A stretch of DNA of 64,000 nucleotides, taken from NCBI RefSeq assembly GCF_022489065.1, contig NZ_JAKVTW010000005.1:124001-188000 (forward strand), given 5' to 3'. The notes beneath the pieces are model-generated. The model did no database searches and was not told the DNA's origin. It saw only the letters and a program-made list of their open reading frames with translations. This document shows positions 18,605 through 27,591 of the stretch, piece by piece. The stretch is from Vreelandella neptunia (GTDB taxonomy: Bacteria; Pseudomonadota; Gammaproteobacteria; Pseudomonadales; Halomonadaceae). The position numbers and the translations under genes were made by a program. Each line of letters opens with the position of its first letter. Position 1 is the first letter of the stretch.

Positions 18605-19905
18605 TAACGCTCTTCCTGCCAGGCTGCACCCTCAGGGAAGCGGTGCTGTGCTTGGGATTCTGCGTGCATGGCAATGCTGTACCCCGGCGCTTCGGGCACC
18701 TGATAGCGGCCACGGTTGATGACTACCGGGTCGATAAAGTGCTCGTGCAGGTGATCTACGTACTCCAGTACGCGGCCTTCAAGGCTGCCGGATACCGCGA
18801 TGTAGTCGAACAGTGAGATATGTTGGGTGTATTCGCATAACCCAACGCCGCCGCCATGGGGGCAAATCGGTACGCCGAATTTAGCGGCCATCAGCACTAC
18901 GAGAATAACCTCATTTAGCCCGCCCAAGCGTGCGGCATCCAACTGACAGTAGTCGATGGCATCCGCCTGGAAGAACTGCTTGAACATCACCTTGTTGTGG
19001 CAGTGCTCGCCGGTGGCGACGCCGATGGGTGCCACACGGTGGCGGATCTCGGCGTGGCCGAGAATGTCGTCAGGGCTGGTGGGTTCCTCGATCCATAGCG
19101 GGTCAAACTCGGCCAGGCGGCGCATTTTGGTGATCGTCTCGTCGACTTCCCACACCTGGTTGGCGTCCATCATCAGCACGTTGTCCCAGCCGATCTCATC
19201 GCGCAGCAGCGCTGCACGGCGGGCGTCCTCTTCGATGTCGCCGCCAATTTTCTGTTTGAAGTGCGTCCAACCTTCGGCCAGCGCTTCACGCGCCAGGCCG
19301 CGCACTTTCTCGTCGCTGTAACCCAGCCAGCCTGCGGAGGTGGTGTAGCCGGGGTAGCCATCACTGCGCATTTCGGCTTCTCGTGCCGCTTTGCCGGGGG
19401 TTTGGCGGCGTAGCAGGCAGATCGCTTCTTCTGGCGTTAATGCATCCGTCACAAAACGGAAGTCGAGACAGCGCACCAACTGTTCGGGCGTCATATCCAC
19501 CAGCAGTTTCCACACCGGCTTGCCTTCTTTTTTTGCCCACATATCCCACACGGCGTTGACGATGGCGGCGGTAGCCAGGTGAATCGCGCCTTTATCGGGG
19601 CCAATCCAGCGTAGCTGGCTGTCACCAGTGATTTCCCGCCAGAAGGTGCCCATGTTATCAGTAATCGAGGCCAGCGTGCGCCCTTCAACCAGAGGTGCCA
19701 GCGATTGCAGCGCCGTAACGACAATCTCGTTACCGCGACCAATCGTGAAGGTCAGACCGTGCCCCTCTGGGCTGCCGTCATCGGTGTGCAGGATGACGTA
19801 GGCGGCGGAGTAGTCCGGCGCGGCATTCATGGCATCCGAGCCATCCAGCGAACGCGAGGTCGGGAAGCGGATATCCTGAATATCGACGCGAGTAATCGTT
19901 GTCAT
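18604..19905 (-). CDS. L-fuconate dehydratase (enolase superfamily)
   Basis: 433-residue member of the mandelate racemase subgroup of the enolase superfamily. It has the L-fuconate dehydratase-type N-terminus (DIRFPTSRSLDGSDAMN, YSAAYVILHTDD). Catalytic and metal positions visible are Lys-x-Lys in THFKQKIGGD, Asp in LMMDANQVWE, Glu in PLWIEEPTSPDD and the Glu-His stretch GVATGEHCHNKVMFKQF. It dehydrates L-fuconate (or L-galactonate/D-arabinonate) to the 2-keto-3-deoxy acid. AAGGAG is placed 7 nt before the ATG. It is second in the operon after an FAH-family enzyme and is translationally coupled to the FAD-dehydrogenase gene. No fucose dehydrogenase or lactonase is in the immediate cluster, so import of the acid itself is likely. 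Confidence 0.9.
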   Translation of the reverse strand: MTTITRVDIQDIRFPTSRSLDGSDAMNAAPDYSAAYVILHTDDGSPEGHGLTFTIGRGNEIVVTALQSLAPLVEGRTLASITDNMGTFWREITGDSQLRWIGPDKGAIHLATAAIVNAVWDMWAKKEGKPVWKLLVDMTPEQLVRCLDFRFVTDALTPEEAICLLRRQTPGKAAREAEMRSDGYPGYTTSAGWLGYSDEKVRGLAREALAEGWTHFKQKIGGDIEEDARRAALLRDEIGWDNVLMMDANQVWEVDETITKMRRLAEFDPLWIEEPTSPDDILGHAEIRHRVAPIGVATGEHCHNKVMFKQFFQADAIDYCQLDAARLGGLNEVILVVLMAAKFGVPICPHGGGVGLCEYTQHISLFDYIAVSGSLEGRVLEYVDHLHEHFIDPVVINRGRYQVPEAPGYSIAMHAESQAQHRFPEGAAWQEER

Positions 19906-19951
19906 TGTGCTCTCCTTGGCGGTGCGATGAGTGGCGTAGTGATTGTCAGTA

Positions 19952-21115
19952 TCAGCGGCGTGCTAAGTGGCGCATCAGTTCGCGAATGCCGTAGGTCCAG
20001 GGCGGCAGCTGATCACTTCTGCCTACCCGGTTGACCAGTGCGCCCAGGGCTGGAGTGGCGATGGTGACGCGATCACCCATATGATGGGTAAAGCCCTGGC
20101 CTTCTCCGTCGCGGTCCTGAATCGGCGAGAACATGGTGCCCAGGAATAGCATAAAACCGTCCGGATATTGGTGATGGGCGCCAATGGTTTGCTGCACTAG
20201 ATCCAGCGGATCGCGGCTAATCTCGCGCATGTCGCTCTCGCCCTGGAGCAAGAAGTCGTCGTCTTCACCCTCGATACGTAGCGATACCTGGCAGTTGCGC
20301 ACGCTGTCGATAGTAAAGTGGTCATCAAACAGGCGGATGAACGGACCAATGGAGCAGGAGGCGTTGTTATCTTTCGCCTTGCCTAACAACAGGGCGCTGC
20401 GCCCCTCGACGTCGCGCAGATTGACGTCGTTGCCTAAGGTGGCGCCGCGCACCTGGCCGCGGCTATCGACCGCCAGGACGATTTCCGGCTCGGGGTTATT
20501 CCACTGAGAGGAGGGATGCAAACCCACCGGCGTGCCAAAGCCTACCGATGAGAGCGGCTGGGCTTTGGTAAACACCTCCGCATCGGGGCCGATACCCACT
20601 TCCATATATTGTGACCAGCCACCGCGCGCCTGAAGCGCTTTTTTAAGCGACATCGCCTCGTCAGAGCCTGGCTTGATTTTAGAAAGATCTTTGCCTATCA
20701 GTGCCTGCAAATCGTCGCGAAGCTCCACCGCCCGCGCCGGATCGCCGCCCGCTTGCTCTTCGATCACGCGCTCTAACAAACTCACGGCGAAGGTGACGCC
20801 GCACGCCTTAACAGCCTGAACATCACAAGGCGCAAGCAGGTAAGGCGCCTGGGGTTGGGATAACTGGGAATTTTCCAGCAGTGCCTCGACAGTGCACAGA
20901 GGGGGCCCTTCCGCCTGCTGCACTACCGCTTGTAGGTCGTCGCGCTCCAGCAGGTCAGCCATGGTGGGCCCGAACGCGGTAATGTCGAACACCTGACCGT
21001 CGTTGACGGCCACTAGCGCAGGGCCAGGGTTTGGGCCATCCAGCCAAACGCGGCCTACCAGCAGTGCGTTATCCAGGTCGGTGGGAAGTGCATCCGTCGA
21101 TGAAAGTGGCTTCAT
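19952..21115 (-). CDS. Fumarylacetoacetate hydrolase (FAH) family protein
   Basis: Around 387 residues, with a long N-terminal domain and a C-terminal FAH fold. The metal ligands of the family are visible as Glu-x-Glu in NPEPEIVLAVDS and Asp in GNDVNLRDVEGRSALLLGKAK. The start is set at ATG 21115 with GGAGAAG just upstream; a second ATG at 21127 in the same frame lies before that site. It is the first gene of the operon with L-fuconate dehydratase. In the oxidative fucose route, FAH enzymes hydrolyse 2,4-diketo-3-deoxy-L-fuconate to pyruvate and L-lactate. A dehydratase role on the 2-keto-3-deoxy acid is the alternative. It starts divergently from the tetronate cluster. Confidence 0.82.
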   Translation of the reverse strand: MKPLSSTDALPTDLDNALLVGRVWLDGPNPGPALVAVNDGQVFDITAFGPTMADLLERDDLQAVVQQAEGPPLCTVEALLENSQLSQPQAPYLLAPCDVQAVKACGVTFAVSLLERVIEEQAGGDPARAVELRDDLQALIGKDLSKIKPGSDEAMSLKKALQARGGWSQYMEVGIGPDAEVFTKAQPLSSVGFGTPVGLHPSSQWNNPEPEIVLAVDSRGQVRGATLGNDVNLRDVEGRSALLLGKAKDNNASCSIGPFIRLFDDHFTIDSVRNCQVSLRIEGEDDDFLLQGESDMREISRDPLDLVQQTIGAHHQYPDGFMLFLGTMFSPIQDRDGEGQGFTHHMGDRVTIATPALGALVNRVGRSDQLPPWTYGIRELMRHLARR

Positions 21116-21213
21116 GTGCTTCTCCATTCGTTCTTAGAATTAGTTTTAATCGTTAGCAGCGGTAGGCGACTGGCGCTAAACGCGCCATCGCCTATCATGT
21201 TATAGATGTCGTG

Positions 21214-21225
21214 TTGTATGACAGG
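21214..21225. promoter_or_regulatory. GntR/FCD-type operator candidate
   Basis: TTGTATGACAGG matches the FCD-regulator core TnGTnnnACnA except for its final base. It shares TATGACA with the sites at 24368 and, with one change, 1862. It lies in the 237-nt divergent region between the FAH/fuconate operon and the SDR-PdxA2-kinase operon. The GntR/FCD regulator at 28757 is the natural candidate to bind it. Confidence 0.45.
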
Positions 21226-21352
21226 TATGCCAGTTCATGGCTTACTCTAGCGCACCGTTCCATTTCGGGTCGATAGTTAAATCTATCTGGATAAAGACGG
21301 TGTTGCTAAGCACAGCTCTCACCATAAAACAAAAAGTAGTAAGGAGAATTTC

Positions 21353-22117
21353 ATGTTAGACGAGTGGAAAGGTAAACGTGTGCTGATCACTGGTGCCAGC
21401 CGTGGCATTGGCGCGGCAGTGGCGAAACAGCTGGGGGCGTTGGGCGCCCACGTAGCGGTGCATTATCACAGCAGTGAAGCGCCCGCGGAGGCTGTAGCCA
21501 AGGCGATTTGCGATGCGGGTGGCGACGCTTTTACCCTTAAAGCAGACGTCAGCCACACCCGCGAGACCCAAAAACTTGTCGACGATGCCGCCGAGCGTCT
21601 GGGCGGTTTAGACCTGTTGATCAATAACGCTGGGGACATGATGGGCCGTGTTGGCTTAGATGAGATGGACGATGACCAGTATGACCGGGTCATGGATCTC
21701 AATGTTCGCTCGGTTGTCATGGCCAGCCGCGCAGCGCTGCCGCATTTTCGCCGCGCAGGCGGCGGTAATATTATTCACACTACCTCGATTGCCGCGCGTA
21801 ATGGCGGCGGGGGTGGCGCCGGTTTATACGCCTCGGCGAAAGGCTTTGTGAGTACGATCACTCGCAATATGGCCAAGGAGCTGGCGGGAGATAATATCCG
21901 CGTTAACGCCGTTGCCCCTGGCACGATTGCCACCGATTTTCATGATCGTCACTCAAGCGAGGCGCATCTCAACGCAGCGCGGGCATCGATACCCATGGGC
22001 CGGTTAGGTACGTCGGAAGAGTGCGTCGGGGCATACGTTTTTCTCGGAACCGATGCCTTGAGCGGCTATGTCACGGGTCAAATTATTGAGGTCAACGGCG
22101 GGCAGTTAATGCCATGA
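21353..22117 (+). CDS. SDR-family oxidoreductase of the tetronate/sugar-acid cluster
   Basis: Classical short-chain dehydrogenase of 254 residues. [21 protein letters not shown] binds the nucleotide, followed by INNAGDMMG, catalytic Ser and Tyr-x-x-x-Lys ([17 protein letters not shown]), and the C-terminal [15 protein letters not shown] typical of the FabG-like group. The AAGGAG site is 8 nt before the ATG. Its stop overlaps the start of the PdxA2 gene (ATGA), so they are one translation-coupled unit. Possible roles are dehydrogenation of an acid sugar at C2 or C3 before phosphorylation, or of 2-keto-3-deoxyfuconate for the divergent fuconate operon. The sequence alone does not choose. Confidence 0.87.
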   Translation: MLDEWKGKRVLITGASRGIGAAVAKQLGALGAHVAVHYHSSEAPAEAVAKAICDAGGDAFTLKADVSHTRETQKLVDDAAERLGGLDLLINNAGDMMGRVGLDEMDDDQYDRVMDLNVRSVVMASRAALPHFRRAGGGNIIHTTSIAARNGGGGGAGLYASAKGFVSTITRNMAKELAGDNIRVNAVAPGTIATDFHDRHSSEAHLNAARASIPMGRLGTSEECVGAYVFLGTDALSGYVTGQIIEVNGGQLMP

Positions 22118-23115
22118 ATAGCTCCCCACGCTGTTATGAAATCGCCATCACTATGGGTGACCCTGCCGGTATTGGCCCGGAGATCATTTGCCGCGCCTTG
22201 AGTGCCATGTCCGCCGCTGAGCGCGCCACGGCGATGATCATCGGTGACCCGGCGATTTATCGCCGGGCGGCGGCAAGTGTGGGCGCCGCGCTTGAATTCG
22301 TCCCACTGGAGCAGGCAGAGAGCGGTAAGGATCATGTGGCGGTCGGTGTGGTCGAGCTGCCGGAAGGCGTTGAGATTCTCGATGGTCAAATTAGCGCCGG
22401 GGCGGGCGATATGGCGTTTCGCTGCGTTCAAAAGGCCGTAGAACTGGTGCAGGCGAGGCGGGCGCAGGTGATTGTCACCGCGCCGCTGAACAAAGCAGCG
22501 CTGCATGAAGCCGGGCACCATTACGATGGACATACCGGTATGCTGGCGTCGCTGACCGGCGCGCCCTCGTCGTTCATGCTGCTGGCATCGGAAACGCTAT
22601 CGACGCTGCATGTGTCTACTCACGTTTCGCTGCGCGAGGCGATCGACCGAGTCACCCCCGAGCGCATTATCGCCACCGTTGAGGCGGGGCATGCGCATTT
22701 GGTCGCGCTGGGCATGCAGGCACCGCGCATTGCCGTGGCAGGACTTAACCCGCATTGCGGTGAAGGCGGTATTTTTGGCGACGAAGATAGCCGCTGTATC
22801 GCTCCGGCAGTGGAGCGCTTACGCGAGCGCGGTTTCGATGTGAGCGGGCCTATCTCGGCGGATACGGTGTTTTATCGCGCCTCAAAAGGCGAATTCGATT
22901 TGGTGATTGCCCAGTATCACGACCAGGGCCATATCCCCGTCAAGCTGATCGCCTTTGATACCACGGTGAATGTCAGTCTCGGCTTGCCGCTTCAGCGCAC
23001 CTCGGTGGACCATGGCACCGCCTTTGATATTGCCTGGCAGGGCAAAGCCGATGCCACCAATATGGGGTCGGCGATCGCCTACGCACGGCGGTTAGCCAGT
23101 GGCGCCAAGGCATGA
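22114..23115 (+). CDS. pdxA2: 4-phospho-tetronate dehydrogenase, PdxA2 type
   Basis: Paralogue of 4-hydroxythreonine-4-phosphate dehydrogenase, 333 residues. Family signatures are [13 protein letters not shown], the metal His in [15 protein letters not shown], and the conserved [12 protein letters not shown] with [21 protein letters not shown]. It is not part of a vitamin B6 operon. It is sandwiched between an SDR and a DUF1537 kinase with 4-nt overlaps on both sides. In characterised DUF1537 systems the kinase phosphorylates D-threonate or D-erythronate at C4, and PdxA2 oxidises and decarboxylates the product to dihydroxyacetone phosphate. That is the role proposed here. Confidence 0.88.
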   Translation: MNSSPRCYEIAITMGDPAGIGPEIICRALSAMSAAERATAMIIGDPAIYRRAAASVGAALEFVPLEQAESGKDHVAVGVVELPEGVEILDGQISAGAGDMAFRCVQKAVELVQARRAQVIVTAPLNKAALHEAGHHYDGHTGMLASLTGAPSSFMLLASETLSTLHVSTHVSLREAIDRVTPERIIATVEAGHAHLVALGMQAPRIAVAGLNPHCGEGGIFGDEDSRCIAPAVERLRERGFDVSGPISADTVFYRASKGEFDLVIAQYHDQGHIPVKLIAFDTTVNVSLGLPLQRTSVDHGTAFDIAWQGKADATNMGSAIAYARRLASGAKA

Positions 23116-24290
23116 GTAGCTGTCGATTGGCGATTATTGCCGACGATCTCTCGGGCGCGCTGGACACGGCCGCCCCGTTTGCCGCGCGGGGGGCAGATGC
23201 CCGCGTGGTGATCAGCCTGGAGGCATTAGCAACAACGCTGGAGGCCTGGCAAGGCCAGTGGCCAGCGGTTATCGCGGTGAATATCGAGTCGCGCCATCTT
23301 CCATCCGAGGAGGCGGCGCTTAGGGTGAGCGAAGCAGTGCGTTTGCTCACGCGAGTAGCGCCGCAGCAGTGGTTCAAGAAAGTCGATTCCACCCTGCGTG
23401 GCCAAGTAGTGGCCGAGTGTAAAGCGCTGCGAGAAGCGCTTGGTTTACCCCTGTTACTGGCACCCGCCGTACCAGCCCAGGGGCGAACAGTGCGTCATGC
23501 CGAAGTGTGGGTGGATGGCACTCCATTGGCCAATACCGCCTATCAACAGGATGCTCTTTCGACGCCGCTGGTCGGCCCGATTGATCTGGCATTTGCCGCC
23601 ACCGGTTTGCCGCTACAGCGCTATCACCCTGGGTATGACGTTCCGCTCCCTAGCGGAGACTGCATCGCCGATGCCGAAAGCAACGAGGCGCTTTCGGCGC
23701 TCTATCAATGCGTGCTGAGTGCTGACGGTCGCTGGGCCATGGCGGGTGCCGCGGGGTTGGCAACGGCGATTGCCAAACACAGCTACAGATCGACTAATGC
23801 ACCTTTTCGCTCGCTAGATCAAGTCGAAAATGTGCTTTATGCCGTGGGATCTAGAAGCCCGCGCGCTGCCGAACAGTTCCATCAACTGCGCCAACGTTTA
23901 CCCGATTTGGCTGTTATTGAGGCCAGTGGTGACACGTATCTCCACTCTGCAATGGGTGTCTGTGCCGTGGTGCCTGGAGAAGATGGAAAAGATGAAGAGC
24001 GCACGGCAAGCCAGGTAGCCGAGGGGATGGCTGCCCAAGTGGCTGAGATGACCTCTGCTTGGCGAGGTGAAGAATCGAGTTTGCTGTTTTTAACCGGAGG
24101 CGATATTGCCATGGCCGTGCTCTCGCAGCAGGGTGTGAGCTACATCAACGTAGAGGCTGAGTGGTCGCCAGGGGTCGCGCTGGGATGTATGGATGGCGAC
24201 ACGCGGCGGCGGGTGATGACGAAAGCGGGCGGCTTTGGCGATCCACAGCTGCTAGTGCGTTTACATGAACAGCTCATTCCGCCGTCTTAA
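23112..24290 (+). CDS. Four-carbon acid sugar kinase (DUF1537 family)
   Basis: 392 residues with both halves of the family: the N-terminal substrate domain opening with [21 protein letters not shown] and [10 protein letters not shown], and the C-terminal nucleotide-binding domain with [11 protein letters not shown] and [12 protein letters not shown] followed by a Gly-rich end ([15 protein letters not shown]). The family phosphorylates D-threonate, D-erythronate or 3-oxo-tetronate at C4. Pairing with PdxA2 points to the D-threonate type rather than the LtnD/OtnI/OtnC branch, none of whose other genes are here. Coupled to pdxA2 by ATGA overlap. The TRAP importer following on the same strand probably brings in the acid. 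Confidence 0.88.
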   Translation: MSSCRLAIIADDLSGALDTAAPFAARGADARVVISLEALATTLEAWQGQWPAVIAVNIESRHLPSEEAALRVSEAVRLLTRVAPQQWFKKVDSTLRGQVVAECKALREALGLPLLLAPAVPAQGRTVRHAEVWVDGTPLANTAYQQDALSTPLVGPIDLAFAATGLPLQRYHPGYDVPLPSGDCIADAESNEALSALYQCVLSADGRWAMAGAAGLATAIAKHSYRSTNAPFRSLDQVENVLYAVGSRSPRAAEQFHQLRQRLPDLAVIEASGDTYLHSAMGVCAVVPGEDGKDEERTASQVAEGMAAQVAEMTSAWRGEESSLLFLTGGDIAMAVLSQQGVSYINVEAEWSPGVALGCMDGDTRRRVMTKAGGFGDPQLLVRLHEQLIPPS

Positions 24291-24367
24291 TAGTCATCAA
24301 CATGATTAAAATCCTTATCGGGAGGGTTGCGCAATGGTGGACGACCAACTAGGTTTGAAATAGGTGG

Positions 24368-24385
24368 TATGACACGTATATAGCA
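24368..24385 (+). promoter_or_regulatory. GntR/FCD-type operator overlapping the TRAP promoter
   Basis: TATGACACGTATATAGCA, preceded by TGG so that TGGTATGACAC fits the TnGTnnnACn core. It is nearly identical to 1862-1879. TTGAAA at 24355-24360 and TATATA at 24377-24382 (16-nt spacing) make a possible promoter overlapping the site, so repression is the simplest reading. It lies 75 nt upstream of the TRAP binding-protein start. Confidence 0.5.
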
Positions 24386-24460
24386 CTATGATCGGTTACG
24401 TTGACTGCCGCCACTCGCACTATAACCAACAACAAATCCAATGGTTGTGAGGAGTACACG

Positions 24461-25462
24461 ATGAGCCACAAAAGCCAACGCCATATCAAAATGGCCCGCT
24501 TGCTGACCGCCACTCTAATCGCTGCAGGCATCGGTTTTACCGCTGCGGCTCAAGCCGCCGAAAATCTGCGCTTCGCCCACGTTTATGAAACCTCTGAGCC
24601 ATTTCACAAATGGGCGCTCTGGGCTGCCGATGAAATTGAAGAGCGTACCGATGGGCGCTACACCATGCAGGTGCACCCCGCCTCTTCGTTAGGTAAAGAG
24701 GAGGACATTAACGAAGGGCTTGAGCTAGGCACGGTGGACGTTATTTATACCGGCACACAGTTTGCTGGCCGCGCGTATGGGCCCATTGGTATTGCGGGCG
24801 CTGCCTACATGTTCCGCGATTTTGATCACTGGCAGGCCTTTGCCGACAGCGATCTGTTCCAAGAAATTGCCCAGGGCTACCAGGATCAGACCGGCAACGT
24901 TCCGATGGCGCTCAACTATTACGGTGAGCGGCATGTTACTTCCAATGAGGCAATCAACGAGCCTGCCGATATGGAAGGTCTCAAAATCCGGGTGCCCAAC
25001 GCGCCGATGTACATGATGATGCCCGAAGCAGTCGGAGCCAATCCTACGCCCATCGCCTTTGATGAGGTCTACCTCGCCTTGCAACAAGGCGTAGTGGATG
25101 CCCAGGAAAACCCGCTACCGACTATCCGTGCCAAGGCATTTCATGAAGTACAGGATTACATCAACCTGACCGGGCACATTACCGATTCATTGATTACCAT
25201 CGTGGGTGGCCCGCGCTGGAACCAGCTCTCTGAAGAGGATCGCGAGATATTCCGCGAAGTTTTCCAGGAAGCCGCCGAGAACAACACCCAGGATATCCTC
25301 AAATCCGAGGAAGAGTTGGTGGCGTGGTTCGAGGAGCAGGGCAACACGGTTAATGAAGTGGATCGCGACATCTTTCGTGAAGCCGTAGTGCCTGCTCACA
25401 ATGGCGACGCTGCCACGTGGGATGAGGAAACCTACGAGCGTCTTCAGGCTATCGGCCAGTAA
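24461..25462 (+). CDS. TRAP substrate-binding protein (DctP family), tetronate cluster
   Basis: Periplasmic protein of 333 residues with signal peptide (MARLLTATLIAAGIGFTAAAQA region). DctP features: LKIRVPNAPMYMMMPEAVGA with the carboxylate Arg, NPTPIAFDEVYLALQQGVVD and the QENPL motif. Start ATG 24461 follows GAGGAG; the frame extends 20 codons upstream without a ribosome site. It sits downstream of SDR-PdxA2-DUF1537 and upstream of DctQM. Binding proteins in such neighbourhoods have been found to bind four-carbon sugar acids, so D-threonate or D-erythronate is the favoured ligand (inferred). Confidence 0.92.
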   Translation: MSHKSQRHIKMARLLTATLIAAGIGFTAAAQAAENLRFAHVYETSEPFHKWALWAADEIEERTDGRYTMQVHPASSLGKEEDINEGLELGTVDVIYTGTQFAGRAYGPIGIAGAAYMFRDFDHWQAFADSDLFQEIAQGYQDQTGNVPMALNYYGERHVTSNEAINEPADMEGLKIRVPNAPMYMMMPEAVGANPTPIAFDEVYLALQQGVVDAQENPLPTIRAKAFHEVQDYINLTGHITDSLITIVGGPRWNQLSEEDREIFREVFQEAAENNTQDILKSEEELVAWFEEQGNTVNEVDRDIFREAVVPAHNGDAATWDEETYERLQAIGQ

Positions 25463-25527
25463 TCCAACCCTTCCTTGGTTAGCAGCACTCCGCTTATCAC
25501 TGAGCGGAGTGCCTGGAGCTTGGTGCC

Positions 25528-26070
25528 ATGAATGATACGCGAGAAGACGCCGCGCCGATCGGCGACCCCATGGTCGATTTTGAATCAGCCTTTGACGATA
25601 CCCCGTTCAGGCTAAGTGATTACCGGATTGAAGATTTGGCGACCCTAATACTCTTTTGGGCGCTGATTTTAGTGGTGTTTGCCCAATTTTTTAGCCGCTA
25701 CGTAATGGGTGACTCTATTGGATGGACTGAGGAAATAGCCCGCTACCTGCTGATAGGCGTGGGTTTTATGGGCAGTGTGATGGCAGCCCGCAATGGCAGC
25801 CATATTATGGTGGAGTTCTTCTACCATTACATGCCTGCGTGGCAGGCCCTACTGCTTGAACGGCTCGTTAACCTCGTAAGCCTTACCTTCTATATAGCGA
25901 TGGCGTGGGTGACCTATCAACTAGCGTCGCGCACCAATAGTTTGATGGTGTCCATTGATCTGCCCAAAAGCATCATCTATTTCACGGTATGCGCGGCGTT
26001 TGTATTAATGGCGATGCGTACCGTTCAAAGGCTCTACCTCAAGTATCAACACCGAAACGATGATGTTTAA
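25528..26070 (+). CDS. TRAP small permease (DctQ family), tetronate cluster
   Basis: 180-residue, four-helix membrane protein. A hydrophilic N-terminus of ~30 residues precedes LATLILFWALILVVFAQFF, then the DctQ motif SIGWTEEIARYLLIGVGFMG and VEFFYHYMPAWQALLLERLV. It lies 65 nt after the binding-protein gene and 41 nt before the large permease gene. Its partner subunits are both adjacent, so the transporter is complete. Confidence 0.88.
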   Translation: MNDTREDAAPIGDPMVDFESAFDDTPFRLSDYRIEDLATLILFWALILVVFAQFFSRYVMGDSIGWTEEIARYLLIGVGFMGSVMAARNGSHIMVEFFYHYMPAWQALLLERLVNLVSLTFYIAMAWVTYQLASRTNSLMVSIDLPKSIIYFTVCAAFVLMAMRTVQRLYLKYQHRNDDV

Positions 26071-26111
26071 AGGGTGGTATTCACCCCGCCATTTTTATTG
26101 AGAGGCCTGCT

Positions 26112-27491
26112 ATGTCTCGACTAACTGTGATGCGCTGGCAAAAGCCACTCGTCTCGCCGCTGCTGGCGGCTCTTGCGGTGTTGGGCTGCGTGATCTTGCC
26201 ACTGATGGGCTACCATTTAGCCTTTCTATTTTTTGCTCTGTTTACCATGTTGGTGCTTGGCGTGCCTATCGCCATCAGCCTGGCGGGCGCCTGTTTGATG
26301 TTTGTGCTGATCACCGGGCAAGTCCCCAATATCGTGGTGGCCCACCGCATGATTAACGGCATCGACAGCTTCCCGCTGTTGGCGATTCCGTTTTTTATCT
26401 TTGCCGGTAGTTTGATGAACAACGGCGGCATCACCGAGCGCATTTTCAATTTCGCCAAGGCCCTAATGGGTTGGATGCGTGGTGGGCTTGGGCATGTGAA
26501 TGTGGGTGCCAGTATTGTGTTTTCCGGCATGTCGGGGGCTGCCGTTGCAGACGCTGGTGGACTTGGCATGATCGAAGTCAAAGCGATGAAAGACGCAGGC
26601 TACGATGAGGAGTTTGCGGTAGGTATTACCGCCGCTTCATCCACTATTGGGCCGATTATTCCGCCCAGCCTCCCCATGGTGATTTACGGCGTGATGGCAT
26701 CCGCCTCAGTAGGCCAGCTATTTGCGGCGGGCCTGGTTCCAGGCCTGCTGATGGGCGCCATGCTGATGCTGATGATCTTTATTATCTCCCGTCGACGTGG
26801 TTATACCCGCGATGCGGTGTTCTCAATGCGCGTGCTAGGTCATACCTTCAAGCGGGCCTTCTTATCACTCATGACCCCGGTCATTATCGTGGGCGGCATT
26901 ATCACCGGTGCCTTTACGCCAACTGAAGCTGCAGTAGCGGCGGTGTTCTATGCACTGCTGCTTGGCGTGGTGGTTTACCGCACGCTGACCTGGCGCAAGC
27001 TGCTGAAAGTCAGTATGGAAACTATTGAGACGACAGCCGTCATTCTGTTCATTGTTTCCTCCGCGTCGATCTTTGCCTGGATACTCACCAGCAATCAGGT
27101 CACCCAGAACGTGATTGCCTTAATGGGCCCCTTTGCCGACAGCAAGCTTGCCGTACTAATGATGGCCAATATCGTGCTGATTATCGTTGGCTGCTTTATG
27201 GAAACCATCGCCGCGATCACTATTTTAGTCCCGGTGCTGCTACCCATGGCGGTTGCCGTAGGCGTCGACCCGGTTCATTTCGGGGTGATCATGGTGCTCA
27301 ACCTGATGATTGGCTTGCTCACCCCGCCGGTTGGCATGGTGCTCTATGTGCTTTCCAGGGTATCGAACGTCAGCTTCGAGCGCTGCATGCGTGGCACCAT
27401 GCCGTTCCTGATTCCCTTGGTCATCTGCCTGCTATTGGTGACCTTTATTCCGGCGATCTCCATGTGGCTACCCACACTGATTTATCGTTAA
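26112..27491 (+). CDS. TRAP large permease (DctM family), tetronate cluster
   Basis: 459-residue polytopic membrane protein with an N-terminal extension of ~30 residues. Diagnostic stretches are LLAIPFFIFAGSLMNNGGI, FSGMSGAAVADAGGLGMIE, ITAASSTIGPIIPPSLPMV and GLLTPPVGMVLYVLS. Its stop codon runs directly into a four-copy 13-nt tandem repeat. The operon continues to the Ldh2-family dehydrogenase 100 nt downstream. Confidence 0.92.
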   Translation: MSRLTVMRWQKPLVSPLLAALAVLGCVILPLMGYHLAFLFFALFTMLVLGVPIAISLAGACLMFVLITGQVPNIVVAHRMINGIDSFPLLAIPFFIFAGSLMNNGGITERIFNFAKALMGWMRGGLGHVNVGASIVFSGMSGAAVADAGGLGMIEVKAMKDAGYDEEFAVGITAASSTIGPIIPPSLPMVIYGVMASASVGQLFAAGLVPGLLMGAMLMLMIFIISRRRGYTRDAVFSMRVLGHTFKRAFLSLMTPVIIVGGIITGAFTPTEAAVAAVFYALLLGVVVYRTLTWRKLLKVSMETIETTAVILFIVSSASIFAWILTSNQVTQNVIALMGPFADSKLAVLMMANIVLIIVGCFMETIAAITILVPVLLPMAVAVGVDPVHFGVIMVLNLMIGLLTPPVGMVLYVLSRVSNVSFERCMRGTMPFLIPLVICLLLVTFIPAISMWLPTLIYR

Positions 27492-27541
27492 GAACTGTCT
27501 CGAAGAACTGTCTCGAAGAACTGTCTCGAAGAACTGTCTCG
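27490..27541 (+). repeat. Four perfect 13-nt tandem repeats after the DctM stop
   Basis: AAGAACTGTCTCG repeated four times without mismatch (27490, 27503, 27516, 27529), beginning inside the TAA of the large-permease gene. It is the cleanest of several short intergenic repeats in this window. Copy number probably varies by replication slippage (inferred). Confidence 0.9.
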
Positions 27542-27591
27542 TTAAGGACTGCCGGTAACGGATTAATATCAAGACCAGGAGTATGTGACCC

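Noticed and set aside
27490..27541. CRISPR-like array
   Set aside because: The 13-nt units are contiguous with no spacers and no cas genes nearby.
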